Source of the DNA: Bradyrhizobium huanghuaihaiense
GTDB lineage: Bacteria > Pseudomonadota > Alphaproteobacteria > Rhizobiales > Xanthobacteraceae
Length of the DNA: 64,000 nt
Direction: 5' to 3'
NCBI RefSeq assembly: GCF_007830635.1
Contig: NZ_VLLA01000008.1
Coordinates: 237,418 to 301,417 of the forward strand
In this document: positions 47,686 to 55,854 of the stretch, in pieces
Position numbering within the stretch: the stretch's first letter is position 1
Layout: each line of letters opens with the position of its first letter
Program-made: the position numbers and the translations under genes
Notes under the pieces: model-generated
The model's input: only the letters and a program-made list of their open reading frames with translations
Told to the model about the DNA's origin: nothing
Database searches by the model: none

Positions 47686-47952
47686 ATGACCATCCGTTCG
47701 CGGCGGGAAACCGTCACGTTCAAGCATCCGTTCCGCATCCACGGCATCGAGCGCGTGCTGCCGGCGGGCGCCTATCAGGTGATCGCCGACGAGGAGACGA
47801 TCGAGACCGAAACCTTCTCGGCCTGGCGCCGCGTCGGCACGTCGATCATCGTGCCCGTGGAAGGCGTGCTCGGCTCGGTCGAGATGCTGTCGATCCGCGC
47901 CATCGACCTTGCGGATGCGATAGCAATCGACGCGAGGGTCGCCAATGACTGA
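47686..47952 (+). CDS. conserved hypothetical protein
   Basis: 88 residues, MTIRSRRETVTFKHPFRIHG ... The segment RVLPAGAYQVIADEETIETETFSAWRRVGTSIIVP looks like a small beta barrel. Resembles a recurrent Bradyrhizobium hypothetical; no function known. Overlaps the next gene by 8 bp. Confidence 0.7.
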   Translation: MTIRSRRETVTFKHPFRIHGIERVLPAGAYQVIADEETIETETFSAWRRVGTSIIVPVEGVLGSVEMLSIRAIDLADAIAIDARVAND

Positions 47953-48241
47953 CCACCCCGTCGATCTCGACAAGCATCGCGGCATGGCCGCGCAGAAGGC
48001 GACCGACCTGCGCCGCGCGCTGGCCGAGGTCGAGAGCAATGTCAGGCAGCTGCGCGAGCGCGAGGCCGATCTCGAACACCGCCTGATGACGGTGCCCGCC
48101 GCCTCCTGGCCCGAGGCCGCGGTGAAGGCGCGCTACCTGCTCAACCTCTATGCCGCCAGCCTCCCCGTCGAGGACACCCGCCACCGCGCGCTGGTGGCTG
48201 CGCTGTTCGACGATTTCGCGAGGCTGAGCGGGGAGAGCTGA
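47945..48241 (+). CDS. hypothetical coiled-coil protein
   Basis: 98 residues. Heptad-rich region AAQKATDLRRALAEVESNVRQLREREADLEHRL (15-48), followed by a helical, tetratricopeptide-like end (ARYLLNLYAASLPVEDTRHRALVAALFDDF). Coupled to the preceding gene. Unknown function. Confidence 0.7.
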   Translation: MTDHPVDLDKHRGMAAQKATDLRRALAEVESNVRQLREREADLEHRLMTVPAASWPEAAVKARYLLNLYAASLPVEDTRHRALVAALFDDFARLSGES

Positions 48242-48303
48242 AGGCGGCTGCGGGCGGCGGCGAGGATGCGCGCATGGGAACGGTGTCCGCGTGGAAAACC
48301 GCT

Positions 48304-48424
48304 GTCGTCCTGGCGAAAGCCAGGACCCATAACCACCGAAGCGAATTGTTGCCGATACTTGTGGCGACAGCGTGCTTTAGCAAAGCCGACCGGGGTAATG
48401 GGTCCTGGCTTTCGCCAGGACGAC
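48304..48424. repeat. family A paired inverted repeat
   Basis: Arms GTCGTCCTGGCGAAAGCCAG + GAC and complement; inner parts more diverged than in other copies. The right arm ends about 20 bp before the DUF1488-like ATG. Confidence 0.9.
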
Positions 48425-48445
48425 GCGCCGTAAAGGAGTAATCCC

Positions 48446-48724
48446 ATGACCCTCACCAGCGGCCGCTACATCGGCCTCGAATACGACCGGATGATCGTGC
48501 TGTTCTCCATGCAGGACGGCTCGCGGGAGATCGGTTGCGCGATCTCGACCTCGGCGATGGACGACCTCGAACGCGGCCCGAAGGTCGCTCCCGAGCAGCG
48601 CGAAGCCCAGTTCACCCGGCTGCGCGACCGCATCGAAGCCTGCGCCGCCAGCAAATACCGCGCCTGCGAGTTCGAAGGCACCCCGCCGGGCATCGTGCTG
48701 CGGAGCATTGATTTTCGGGGGTAG
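48446..48724 (+). CDS. DUF1488-like hypothetical protein
   Basis: 92 residues: YIGLEYDRMIVLFSMQDGSREIGCAISTSAMDDLE then a helical RLRDRIEACAASKY. Resembles DUF1488 proteins. Ribosome site AAAGGAG before the ATG. Function unknown. Confidence 0.7.
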   Translation: MTLTSGRYIGLEYDRMIVLFSMQDGSREIGCAISTSAMDDLERGPKVAPEQREAQFTRLRDRIEACAASKYRACEFEGTPPGIVLRSIDFRG

Positions 48725-48775
48725 GGGGAGGGCGGCCGCGTCGTGTCTGTCTTGCGCAGGCATCGTCTGTTGACA

Positions 48776-48790
48776 TTAACCGTCCGTTAA
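48776..48790 (+). promoter_or_regulatory. perfect CtrA box
   Basis: TTAA-CCGTCCG-TTAA followed by CC, exactly the TTAA-N7-TTAAC consensus of the cell-cycle regulator CtrA. It is 38 bp before the ATG of the coiled-coil gene at 48829. An alternative upstream ATG at 48793 would abut the box, which argues for the later start. Confidence 0.7.
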
Positions 48791-48828
48791 CCATGCGGTT
48801 GCCTAATGTTGACGATGGGGGGATCACC

Positions 48829-49509
48829 ATGTCGGCCCATGTGACGCGACCGAGGTTGATGCCTGTTTCGGCCGATCCGGCCATCCGGTCGGTGGCGAGG
48901 CTGGCGGTTCGCGCCAGGGCCGTCCTAAAGGGCAAAGCGCCTGTCCTACGGAGCAAAGCCATGTTCGGAAAGGACGACTTAGTGGACAATCTCAGCCGCG
49001 ATCTCGATCGCGCGCGCGGAAGACGAGATGCGCTCGCATCCGAAGCCACGACCCTGGCGGCCCAGATCGCCGAAATTGAAGCCCGTCTTTCGGAGGAAAA
49101 GAAACGGCGCGAGCGTGAGCGCGTCTTGAGCGAGGTCGAAGCGATCAAGACGCGAATCAAGCAAGCCGCCGGCGCGTTTGCGCCTGTCGTCGATGGTCTC
49201 TCGAGGGCGGTCGAGCAGGCTGCGGCGGTTGTGCCCGAGGCGCGCGAGCTCAATAGTTTCCTGGTGTCGGTGGCGACCGAGATCGACAGCGTGCTCGATC
49301 CCCTGCTCCGCGAACTGGATCAGCGCGCGGATGCGGTGCGCACCGGACACGCGGCGCTGGACCTGCCGAGTTCGGCCATCGAAGCGCCGCCCGTCGAGCT
49401 GCCAAAGGACACCAACGAGCGCCTGCTTCGTTTTCCGGCGTGGCTGTCCCGCGACAAGGAGACGGACAGGAAGGACACCGCCGAGAGCCCGCGCAGCACG
49501 GCGGCGTGA
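48829..49509 (+). CDS. coiled-coil protein, probable CtrA target
   Basis: 226 residues. Residues 45-115 are a long coiled coil (DNLSRDLDRARGRRDALASEATTLAAQIAEIEARLSEEKKRRERER). The rest is helical with no named domain. Its position directly after a CtrA box and next to the second ftsZ suggests a cell-cycle or division role, as inference only. The start follows a G-rich stretch. Confidence 0.75.
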   Translation: MSAHVTRPRLMPVSADPAIRSVARLAVRARAVLKGKAPVLRSKAMFGKDDLVDNLSRDLDRARGRRDALASEATTLAAQIAEIEARLSEEKKRRERERVLSEVEAIKTRIKQAAGAFAPVVDGLSRAVEQAAAVVPEARELNSFLVSVATEIDSVLDPLLRELDQRADAVRTGHAALDLPSSAIEAPPVELPKDTNERLLRFPAWLSRDKETDRKDTAESPRSTAA

Positions 49510-49517
49510 CCACAATT

Positions 49518-49679
49518 GTCGTCCCGGCCTGGTGCGCAATTGCGCACGGGGGGCCGGGACCCATAACCACAGGGAGAAGTTGTGGCGCGAGACTCCCACT
49601 CCGAGTCTTCGCAAAACTACTCCCTGTGGGTATGGGTCCCGGATCTGCGCGCGCTTGAGGCGCGCTTGTCCGGGACGAC
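49518..49679. repeat. family A paired inverted repeat
   Basis: The left arm has the GTGCGCAATTGCGCAC insert and the right arm the unrelated insert CTGCGCGCGCTTGAGGCGCG, while outer bases GTCGTCCCGG/CCGGGACGAC match. Shows that the loops of the arms are exchangeable. The rest of the gap 49510-49813 shows nothing else. Confidence 0.9.
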
Positions 49680-49813
49680 GACGGAGTTTAGTCGCCTACG
49701 TTCGATAGGTAAGTTGCCGCCTCGACAATCGGCGCACTGCGCACGCCAAGAAACTTACGCAGCATCGGTCCAATTTCGTATTGGAGACAGGTAACTCCCC
49801 CGCTCGCCCCCGC

Positions 49814-51070
49814 TCAGTTGGCGGCGCGGCGCAGGAAGGCCGGGATATCGAGAGCGGCCTCGTCGGGCGCATTGCGCGCAGGCGCGCGGCCGTAAGGATC
49901 GAGCGGCTGGAGCGCCGCCTGCGGCGCATAGTCCAGACCCGGCCTTGCCGGCGGCCCCACGGGGTGGTGCGGCTGCGGGCGCAGCGGCGGGCTTCCCGCT
50001 TGCGGAAGGGGGGCACTGCGCTCGATGCGATCGGCGATCCGGCGGCCGTCGTTGCGCAGCCTGCCGGCGAGCTGGGTGAGGGCGGTTTCCACCGGCGCCA
50101 GCTGCGCCGGATCGAGATTGTCGATCCCGGTCGCCACCACCGAGACGCGGACGATGCCTTCGAGGCTTTCGTCGAACGACGCGCCGACGATGATGTTGGC
50201 GTCCGGGTCGGCCTCGTCGCGAATGCGGGTCGCGGCTTCGTCGACCTCGTACAGCATCAGATCCCTGCCGCCGGTGATGGAGATGATGAGACCACTGGCA
50301 CGCTTGATCGAGGGATTCTCGATCAGCGGATTGGAGATCGCGGCCACGGCGGCGGCGAGCACGCGCTTCTCGCCGGAAGCCTCGCCCCGTCCCATCATGG
50401 CCTTGCCCTTCTCCTTCATGACGGAGAGGACGTCGGCAAAATCGAGATTGATCAGGCCTTCCTTGACGATGAGGTCGCTGATGCAGGCCACGCCCGAATA
50501 AAGCACCTGGTCGGCAAGGGCGAAGGCATCGGCGAACGTGGTCTTCTCGCTGGCCACCCGGAACAGGTTCTGGTTCGGGATGATCAGGAGGGTGTCGACC
50601 GTCTTCAGCAGCTCCTCGATGCCGGCTTCGGCAAAGCGCATGCGGCGCTGGCCCTCGAAGTAGAACGGCTTGGTGACCACGCCGATGGTGAGAATGCCGA
50701 GCTCGCGCGCGATTCTGGCGACGATGGGTGCAGCCCCGGTGCCGGTGCCGCCGCCCATGCCGGCCGTCACGAACACCATGTGCGCACCGGTCAGGTGCTC
50801 GCGGATCGTGTCGATCGCCTCTTCGGCCGCGGTGCGTCCCAGTTCCGGCTGCGAGCCGGCGCCGAGGCCTGCGGTCACCCTTGTGCCGAGCTGGATGAGG
50901 CGCTGCGCCTTCGACATCGCCAGCGCCTGCGCGTCGGTGTTGGCGACGACGAACTCGACCCCCTGCAGACCGGCCGTGATCATGTTGTTGACGGCATTGC
51001 CGCCGGCGCCGCCGACGCCGAACACGACGATGCGGGCCTTCATTTCATGGATATCGGTATTGCCTGCCAT
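49814..51070 (-). CDS. ftsZ: second cell division protein FtsZ
   Basis: 418 residues. The tubulin signature GGGTGTG is at 106-112 and the T7 region ends in NLDFADVLSVMKEKGKAMMG. The variable linker (about 335-405) is Pro/Arg-rich and short; the C-terminal peptide DIPAFLRRAAN is kept. Not in a dcw cluster, and shorter than the main rhizobial FtsZ (about 550-600), so I take it as the second copy known from rhizobia. Flanked by two genes with CtrA boxes. Confidence 0.93.
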   Translation of the reverse strand: MAGNTDIHEMKARIVVFGVGGAGGNAVNNMITAGLQGVEFVVANTDAQALAMSKAQRLIQLGTRVTAGLGAGSQPELGRTAAEEAIDTIREHLTGAHMVFVTAGMGGGTGTGAAPIVARIARELGILTIGVVTKPFYFEGQRRMRFAEAGIEELLKTVDTLLIIPNQNLFRVASEKTTFADAFALADQVLYSGVACISDLIVKEGLINLDFADVLSVMKEKGKAMMGRGEASGEKRVLAAAVAAISNPLIENPSIKRASGLIISITGGRDLMLYEVDEAATRIRDEADPDANIIVGASFDESLEGIVRVSVVATGIDNLDPAQLAPVETALTQLAGRLRNDGRRIADRIERSAPLPQAGSPPLRPQPHHPVGPPARPGLDYAPQAALQPLDPYGRAPARNAPDEAALDIPAFLRRAAN

Positions 51071-51165
51071 TTTTCCCTCGCGATTGGTCCGGCAAGCCGG
51101 GGATTAAAGAAAGTCTCGAGTGCTACCTGCTACAGCATGATCCGCGATGACGATTCATCCTGATC

Positions 51166-51681
51166 TCATCGCGCATTGGCCGCGCGGTCTGATTGCACGA
51201 TGGAGGCGGCCAGATGCCCCAATCGACGCGCGGCGTATCCCGCGATCCCCCCGCCAGGGCGGCGATCGTTCCGCAGCGCCGTCACCTCCTCTTCCAGTCG
51301 TGCCGCCCACGCATTGGCTGCCGTCGTCTCGGCGGCCGCCTGCGTCAGCTCGACGGCGAGGCGATCGGCACGCTCGCGCTCGCGCTCGAACACCGCCCTG
51401 TAGGCGGTTGCGACGTCTTCGAGCCGCGCGATCTCCGCCTTGAAGGCCCCGATCTTGATGGCCTCGATCTTTGCCATGGAGGCATCGACGGGGTCTGCCC
51501 GGCGGCCCTTTCGTGGGCGGGGCGTGTAGCGGAGCGCGGAGAGATCAACGCTCACCAGGGCTTTGCCGTCCTCCGAGCGCGAGCGCGGCAGGCGGCGACG
51601 TCTCGCCAGCGACCGCGCGGCCTCGCGCGAGATATCGAGGCGGGCACTGAGATCGGCATACGTCAACAACTCAACGCACAT
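51166..51681 (-). CDS. helix-turn-helix and coiled-coil protein, probable CtrA target
   Basis: 171 residues from the ATG of MCVELLTYADLSARLDISRE. The N-terminal 35 residues (LTYADLSARLDISREAARSLARRRRLPRS) form a helix-turn-helix, followed by a coiled coil (about 75-145, KAEIARLEDVATAYRAVFERERERADRLAVEL). Same layout as small phage or plasmid replication-linked proteins, but here beside ftsZ. The longer frame up to 51714 lacks a ribosome site. Confidence 0.75.
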   Translation of the reverse strand: MCVELLTYADLSARLDISREAARSLARRRRLPRSRSEDGKALVSVDLSALRYTPRPRKGRRADPVDASMAKIEAIKIGAFKAEIARLEDVATAYRAVFERERERADRLAVELTQAAAETTAANAWAARLEEEVTALRNDRRPGGGIAGYAARRLGHLAASIVQSDRAANAR

Positions 51682-51762
51682 CGGCGCTTCTCCTGGAGCG
51701 AACCGGGAAGGCATTTCGAGCTAATGGTGGCTGGACGATTACCGCAGGCTAGGGTGCGTTGG

Positions 51763-51777
51763 TTAACGGAGGGTTAA
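51763..51777 (-). promoter_or_regulatory. perfect CtrA box
   Basis: On the minus strand TTAA-CCCTCCG-TTAA followed by CC, one base different from the box at 48776. It lies 82 bp upstream of the gene ending at 51166. Confidence 0.65.
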
Positions 51778-51830
51778 CGCGCGCGCGGTGCTGTTTACGG
51801 GTGGCCTGGCCGTGCCGGGCTTGGGATCGG

Positions 51831-52063
51831 AGTGCCGACCCCGGGATCGCAGGCACCATCTGCCGCGGCTGCGTCTCGTCGGTCCTGCGCAGGCAGAGCT
51901 AGAGCTTCAGGACGTTGGAGATGTTCTCCGAGATCTCGTTGCCGGTCCCGTCACAGTGCAGATGACGAGGCTTTTCGGTGAGGGGTTGCTGCCGGTGTCG
52001 CGCGCGTGCTCCACGGGATGTGCCTCCGGGTGATGCTACCGGGGCGAGGATGGCGGAATTTTG
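51831..52063 (-). pseudogene. decayed DUF2235 5' fragment, copy 1
   Basis: About 230 bp matching the promoter, ribosome site and first roughly 50 codons of the DUF2235 gene at 46731 (for example GATGTTCTCCGAGATCTCGT and GTGCTCCACGGGATGTGCCT are identical). Frameshifts break the frame; the fragment still reads CDGTGNEISENISNVLKL before a stop. No catalytic part remains. The gap 51682-52122 otherwise holds only the CtrA box. Confidence 0.85.
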
Positions 52064-52122
52064 GGTAGATCGAGACCCTATCTCCATCAGCAAAGACCTC
52101 CGGAATGTACGCCTGAAGGCTG

Positions 52123-52719
52123 CTAGCGTCGCAGTTTTTTGGCGCTAGCGAGCCAACCTGCAGGCGGTTCTCCATTTCCGGCCCAGATCTTTAGCTCGCC
52201 GCTTGCGGTTCTGATCCAAACGCCATCGCTTGGGTAATCCTTCCCTGTTCTTACCATCAGGGTAATGACCTCGGCTAAAGGAACAAACCAAAGGCACTGC
52301 TTCTTCAAACGATCCGAAGTCAGATGAAATCCATCGACGCAGCCTTGTTCGCCCACAACTGGTGCGAAGATGAAGCTATGCACGACGCGGTCGCAAAATT
52401 CGTCGGATGGCATCCTTATGTCTAGTGGATTGGCAAGTTCGTAGAATCTATCAATCTTGTGGGCATCTAAAATGGTGGGCGCGCATTTGCCGACAAATTC
52501 GAAGCGAGTGCACGACAGCTTGATCTTAGTCCAATCGGTCGAAAGTTTTCCTGATTCGTGAAGCTTGCGCATTGAATAGGCGCCAACAAAAATCAGACGC
52601 TCAAGACGCGTGAGCAAAACGTCTTCATTGCTCTCTCCAAGGGGGCTCTTGGATATTCTCTTTAGATTCCCTGCGTCTCGAAGCAGTTGCTGCTTCCAAG
52701 GGCTGCTCTCAAAAATCAT
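52123..52719 (-). CDS. unknown protein in AT-richer island
   Basis: 198 residues, MIFESSPWKQQLLRDAGNLK ... Mixed alpha/beta with a stretch QCLWFVPLAEVITLMV and RTASGELKIWAGNGEPPAGW. No family recognised. Codon use (AAA, AAT, TTT, TTG, ATT) is unlike the GC-rich backbone and points to transfer. Between its start and the next gene lies a short match (about 52760-52782) to the upstream end of the DUF2235 repeat. Confidence 0.65.
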   Translation of the reverse strand: MIFESSPWKQQLLRDAGNLKRISKSPLGESNEDVLLTRLERLIFVGAYSMRKLHESGKLSTDWTKIKLSCTRFEFVGKCAPTILDAHKIDRFYELANPLDIRMPSDEFCDRVVHSFIFAPVVGEQGCVDGFHLTSDRLKKQCLWFVPLAEVITLMVRTGKDYPSDGVWIRTASGELKIWAGNGEPPAGWLASAKKLRR

Positions 52720-52833
52720 TCTAAGTCCACCGTTGCAGCATGGCGCGAGTATTAAGATGCTACCGGAGCAAGTCTATGCGAGCTGTGATCGGGGGGAAGC
52801 CAGCTCCCACGGGACGGTGAGGTCGGAATGCAG

Positions 52834-53553
52834 TCACTTAAGTTGCCGCGCTCTTGGCACTTGCGTCGATTTGTGAAAGACAACTCTTGATTTTCGACGC
52901 CTTGTCTTGGGAGGGACCGCAGCACCTCCGGGCGGCGTAGGCAGTTTGGGGGTGGACGGAAGCAACGCAACTTTCGCCGTCGTCATTTGTGGCAGATCGT
53001 CGATATCCGGTACCTCTTCTGTAACCAGGGAGGTAAGCTTGTTTCGCTCGTTGTCCGTTAAGTCTTTCTCAGCTTCGATTGCAAGCCGCTGTATCCGGCG
53101 CAGTAAGGGTTTCGCGCTGGCCCCTTCGAGCATTGGCTGGCGTAACATATCCACGCTGTCTACAAGCTCTTTGAGCTTACCGGACGCCTTATCCCGCTTG
53201 TCCAATCGCTTGACTTGCTTAGGGCTCGCCTGAGTGATTTTAGGGATTTCCTCTGCCATGGTGTTGAGAAACCTGACAGTCGCCTCGTATGTGGTGCCAA
53301 CTTGCTCTTTAAAGCTCTTCCAGTCGGCCATATGACCGTAAATCAGATCTAGCGCTAAGATCGTCTGCATGACCCGCATTTTGATCTTGGCGGAGCCTTC
53401 GGTAATAGTCACCTCTACGGTGACGTCGCCTCCGTAAGTCCGCAGAGCGGTACCAATAGCCGCCTCATGCAGATGCTCACCTAATTGTTCGTATTCCGCT
53501 TCTGTTGCATCGTACGGATCGAGACGGACGTATAGCTCAGCTAAAATCGCCAT
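52834..53553 (-). CDS. unknown protein in AT-richer island
   Basis: 239 residues. A beta-rich start (AELYVRLDPYDATEAEYEQLGEHLHEAAIG, DVTVEVTITEGSAKIKMRVMQT) leads into ILALDLIYGHMADWKSFKEQVGTTYEATVRFLN. That GSxKxx...Y..WxxFxxxV pattern reminds me of small hypothetical partners in bacterial conflict systems, but I cannot name the family. The C-terminus is a basic, proline-rich tail (KLPTPPGGAAVPPKTRRRKS). Lies between two DUF2235 remnants. Confidence 0.65.
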   Translation of the reverse strand: MAILAELYVRLDPYDATEAEYEQLGEHLHEAAIGTALRTYGGDVTVEVTITEGSAKIKMRVMQTILALDLIYGHMADWKSFKEQVGTTYEATVRFLNTMAEEIPKITQASPKQVKRLDKRDKASGKLKELVDSVDMLRQPMLEGASAKPLLRRIQRLAIEAEKDLTDNERNKLTSLVTEEVPDIDDLPQMTTAKVALLPSTPKLPTPPGGAAVPPKTRRRKSRVVFHKSTQVPRARQLK

Positions 53554-53647
53554 CCTCTAATGTCGCCTCCACGCATTCGTTTCGACTTGAGGTAGCAGCC
53601 TATCGTAGCCGGTGGCTATCGACAAACGAAGCCCGGAGCACTAACGC

Positions 53648-53924
53648 GATGTTGGACTTTCCAGCGATTCCACGTCCTAGGCTCCGTCACAGTGCCGACG
53701 CCTGGATCGTAAAACACCATCTTCCGCGGCCCGGTCTGTCCGTCTTACGCAGGCGCGATGGAGTTTCAGGGCGTTGGAAATGCTCTCTGAGATTCCGTTG
53801 CCGATGCTGCCGCAACAGATGACGAGTTTTTCGGCTCGGGTTATGGTCGATGTCGCGCGCGTGCTGCACGGGATGCGCCTCCAGGTGATGCAACCCGGGC
53901 GAGTATAGCGGATGCGAGCGAGGT
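53648..53924 (-). pseudogene. decayed DUF2235 5' fragment, copy 2
   Basis: About 275 bp matching 46515-46775: promoter TATACT, GGAGG, GTG start (GTG CAG CAC GCG CGC GAC ATC) and the KLVICC...GNGISESISNALKLHR segment in another frame after an indel. Direct repeat of copy 1 and of the intact gene. In the gap 53554-54006 the remaining sequence shows nothing else. Confidence 0.85.
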
Positions 53925-54006
53925 GCTCTGTCACGTCCGATAAATCTCATTCGGGGGCTACCCCCTTTATGCCTTTAGACCAGAGCGTTCGATGCAAGAG
54001 TCCCGC

Positions 54007-55125
54007 CTACGTGCCAGCGGTGCTCAAGTTACCCAAAATCGCATCGGAATCGGATTTACTTGCACCCAAATCGCTCTGTCGCCTAAAGGCCAACCGGGCA
54101 AAATTATCCATGGTCCATAGAGCCGCAATAACGCCGCGCTCTTCGGTATCGATGATTGTTGTTCTGGTTGAATCTTCGAGTGCGTCGACTCTCCGGAGGA
54201 TCTCCTTTCGGGCATTAATCGTAAACGGGCCCAATCCAGCGCGCCCATTACGCCTCGTATGCCATCGGTTGATGGGATCGTTACGGAATTCTGCGAGCCA
54301 ATCACGAAATGTTAGGAACGGCTCCAAGTGGAAATGGCCTGACTTTATCAGTTCGCTAGCAGACTTGTCCTTCCGGACAACTGTGCAAGTCCAGCATCCA
54401 AACCTGCCAGAGGTGCACGGAGGAGCGGTGGGAGCTTTGATGACAGGGCACTCGCCCGAAGCTCCACGGTAGAGCGTCTCTAAAGCAGACTTGTTTAGTG
54501 CCTTCGGGAGAGAAAGACCAAAAATAGCATCCCATACTTCAGGCACGCTCAATTCTACGATCGGTAGAAAGAGATCGTAGTCCCCTTTACCCTCTCGCTG
54601 CTTCTGCCAATAGAGATTAGGGCTTAGAGCCAGCGCGCGATCTCGCTGTCTGCTTTCAGACTGCCTTAAGCCCAAGACAACGACTGTATTATTCGGATTT
54701 TGTTTTGCGATAAATTCTGAGACGGGCTTTATCCGCAATCCGGTCGTGCACCATCGGAAGCTGTTGGTGGGTGGCGGGTAGCCACGCCCTATTATCCTGA
54801 CAAAGAAGCGATCAGGAATGGGCGCCTTGAGCAGCTCTATATTGATGGATAGTCCAAGCTCGGCGAATTCTTGCTCCGCCTTCCGAAGAAACTCCTTTAC
54901 GTAGGCGTCTAGGACGGGGTTCTCGACACCGGTGTCGCAATAGAGCAGGGTTATTCGAGAGAGTCTGACCCCCGCGCGACGATAAGCGGCGAGAAAAATC
55001 TTTAGCGCTGCGGACGAGTCTTTCCCGCCAGAGAATGCGATGATCCAATGCGCTGTGCTTCTGGCCCGTAATGCTTCAGTAGTCATTTCAATTGAGAGGA
55101 GTACCGGATCATTTATCAAGAGCAT
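54007..55125 (-). CDS. DndC-like ATP-pyrophosphatase / PAPS-reductase family protein
   Basis: 372 residues. SGGKDSS (32-38) is the PP-loop. RGYPPPTNSFRWCTTGLRIKP (Cys126), GLRQSESRQRDRA and the cysteine group GECPVIKAPTAPPC...GRFGCWTCTVV (Cys226, 237, 244, 247) match DndC, the iron-sulfur protein that activates sulfur for DNA phosphorothioation. It is shorter than DndC of complete systems (about 500), and no DndA, B, D, E or SspB/E-like gene is nearby. AT-richer than the backbone. It overlaps the membrane protein by 17 bp, so the two are one unit. Activity on DNA, RNA or a metabolite is open. Confidence 0.85.
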   Translation of the reverse strand: MLLINDPVLLSIEMTTEALRARSTAHWIIAFSGGKDSSAALKIFLAAYRRAGVRLSRITLLYCDTGVENPVLDAYVKEFLRKAEQEFAELGLSINIELLKAPIPDRFFVRIIGRGYPPPTNSFRWCTTGLRIKPVSEFIAKQNPNNTVVVLGLRQSESRQRDRALALSPNLYWQKQREGKGDYDLFLPIVELSVPEVWDAIFGLSLPKALNKSALETLYRGASGECPVIKAPTAPPCTSGRFGCWTCTVVRKDKSASELIKSGHFHLEPFLTFRDWLAEFRNDPINRWHTRRNGRAGLGPFTINARKEILRRVDALEDSTRTTIIDTEERGVIAALWTMDNFARLAFRRQSDLGASKSDSDAILGNLSTAGT

Positions 55126-55774
55126 TTAATCGCTTCTCGACCTCAGACTTGAATTTCAGGTCGATCACTTCGAGTTGCTCTGCACCGATGCCGATTTGAC
55201 GAGAAGTGCACGCAAGAGAGCCCGCGAAGGAGAAGACCGCAATCAAAAGAAAAATCATACCCGCAGGGAAAGCTTCTTCGATCTTCAGATAGAAGAGCAA
55301 CATTGAAACGAGAAAGAACAGCAGGGCCAAGATCGTGGAGTCTGCACACGACGTCCATATGGCGCCGTTTGCGTAGGCCAAACTTGCTTTTTGTTTGAGA
55401 CTCTCATCGCTGTCGACCAAGGTAAAGAAGAGTGGCCGTAGCTTTTTCCAAGTATATCGATCTTTGTGATCCGGATATCCGGTGATCTTAACGAGGCCCT
55501 CGCGTAGTCGCTCGACGACGCGTCGGTGGTGATACGCGTTGGTCCATTTGCGAAGCGGTGTTACATAGTAGAGAACAGCAGGAATGACCACGATCGGGAG
55601 ATACGACGACTTTTCGAAGTCCGGAAGCGTGGTGGACCATAGCCCCGTCATCTGACCGAGAAGCTTGGCATAGAGAAGCATTAGGGCGGCCGGAATAACG
55701 AACCGCACGAACTTCAACAGACTAAGTGGCACTGAAAAAACCCCGGCGTATAAAAAATTGGCCTCTACAAACAT
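55109..55774 (-). CDS. four-helix membrane protein paired with the DndC-like gene
   Basis: 221 residues from the ATG of MFVEANFLYAGVFSVPLSLL. Four predicted helices (about 18-40, 52-72, 140-160, 165-185), a basic cytosolic loop (HHRRVVERLREGLVKITGYPDHKDRYTWKKLRP) and a C-terminal helix (EQLEVIDLKFKSEVEKRLNALDK). The open frame runs on to 55861 but through the rpmB terminator, so I reject that start. No Shine-Dalgarno; the sequence before the ATG is very AT-rich. No family recognised. Confidence 0.7.
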   Translation of the reverse strand: MFVEANFLYAGVFSVPLSLLKFVRFVIPAALMLLYAKLLGQMTGLWSTTLPDFEKSSYLPIVVIPAVLYYVTPLRKWTNAYHHRRVVERLREGLVKITGYPDHKDRYTWKKLRPLFFTLVDSDESLKQKASLAYANGAIWTSCADSTILALLFFLVSMLLFYLKIEEAFPAGMIFLLIAVFSFAGSLACTSRQIGIGAEQLEVIDLKFKSEVEKRLNALDK

Positions 55775-55828
55775 TAATTGAATAAATTCGAGATGGTTGC
55801 TTTTAGGCGAGTAATACACAAAACAAAA

Positions 55829-55854
55829 ACGGCCGGATCTTTCGATCCGGCCGT
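55829..55854 (-). terminator. rpmB rho-independent terminator
   Basis: ACGGCCGGATC / GATCCGGCCGT stem with a short loop, followed on the minus strand by TTTTTGTTTTG. It marks the junction of backbone and island. Confidence 0.9.

Noticed and set aside
51166..51681. HTH coiled-coil gene as a phage or plasmid gene
   Set aside because: Base composition is that of the backbone and it shares a CtrA box type with the gene on the other side of ftsZ; treated as chromosomal.
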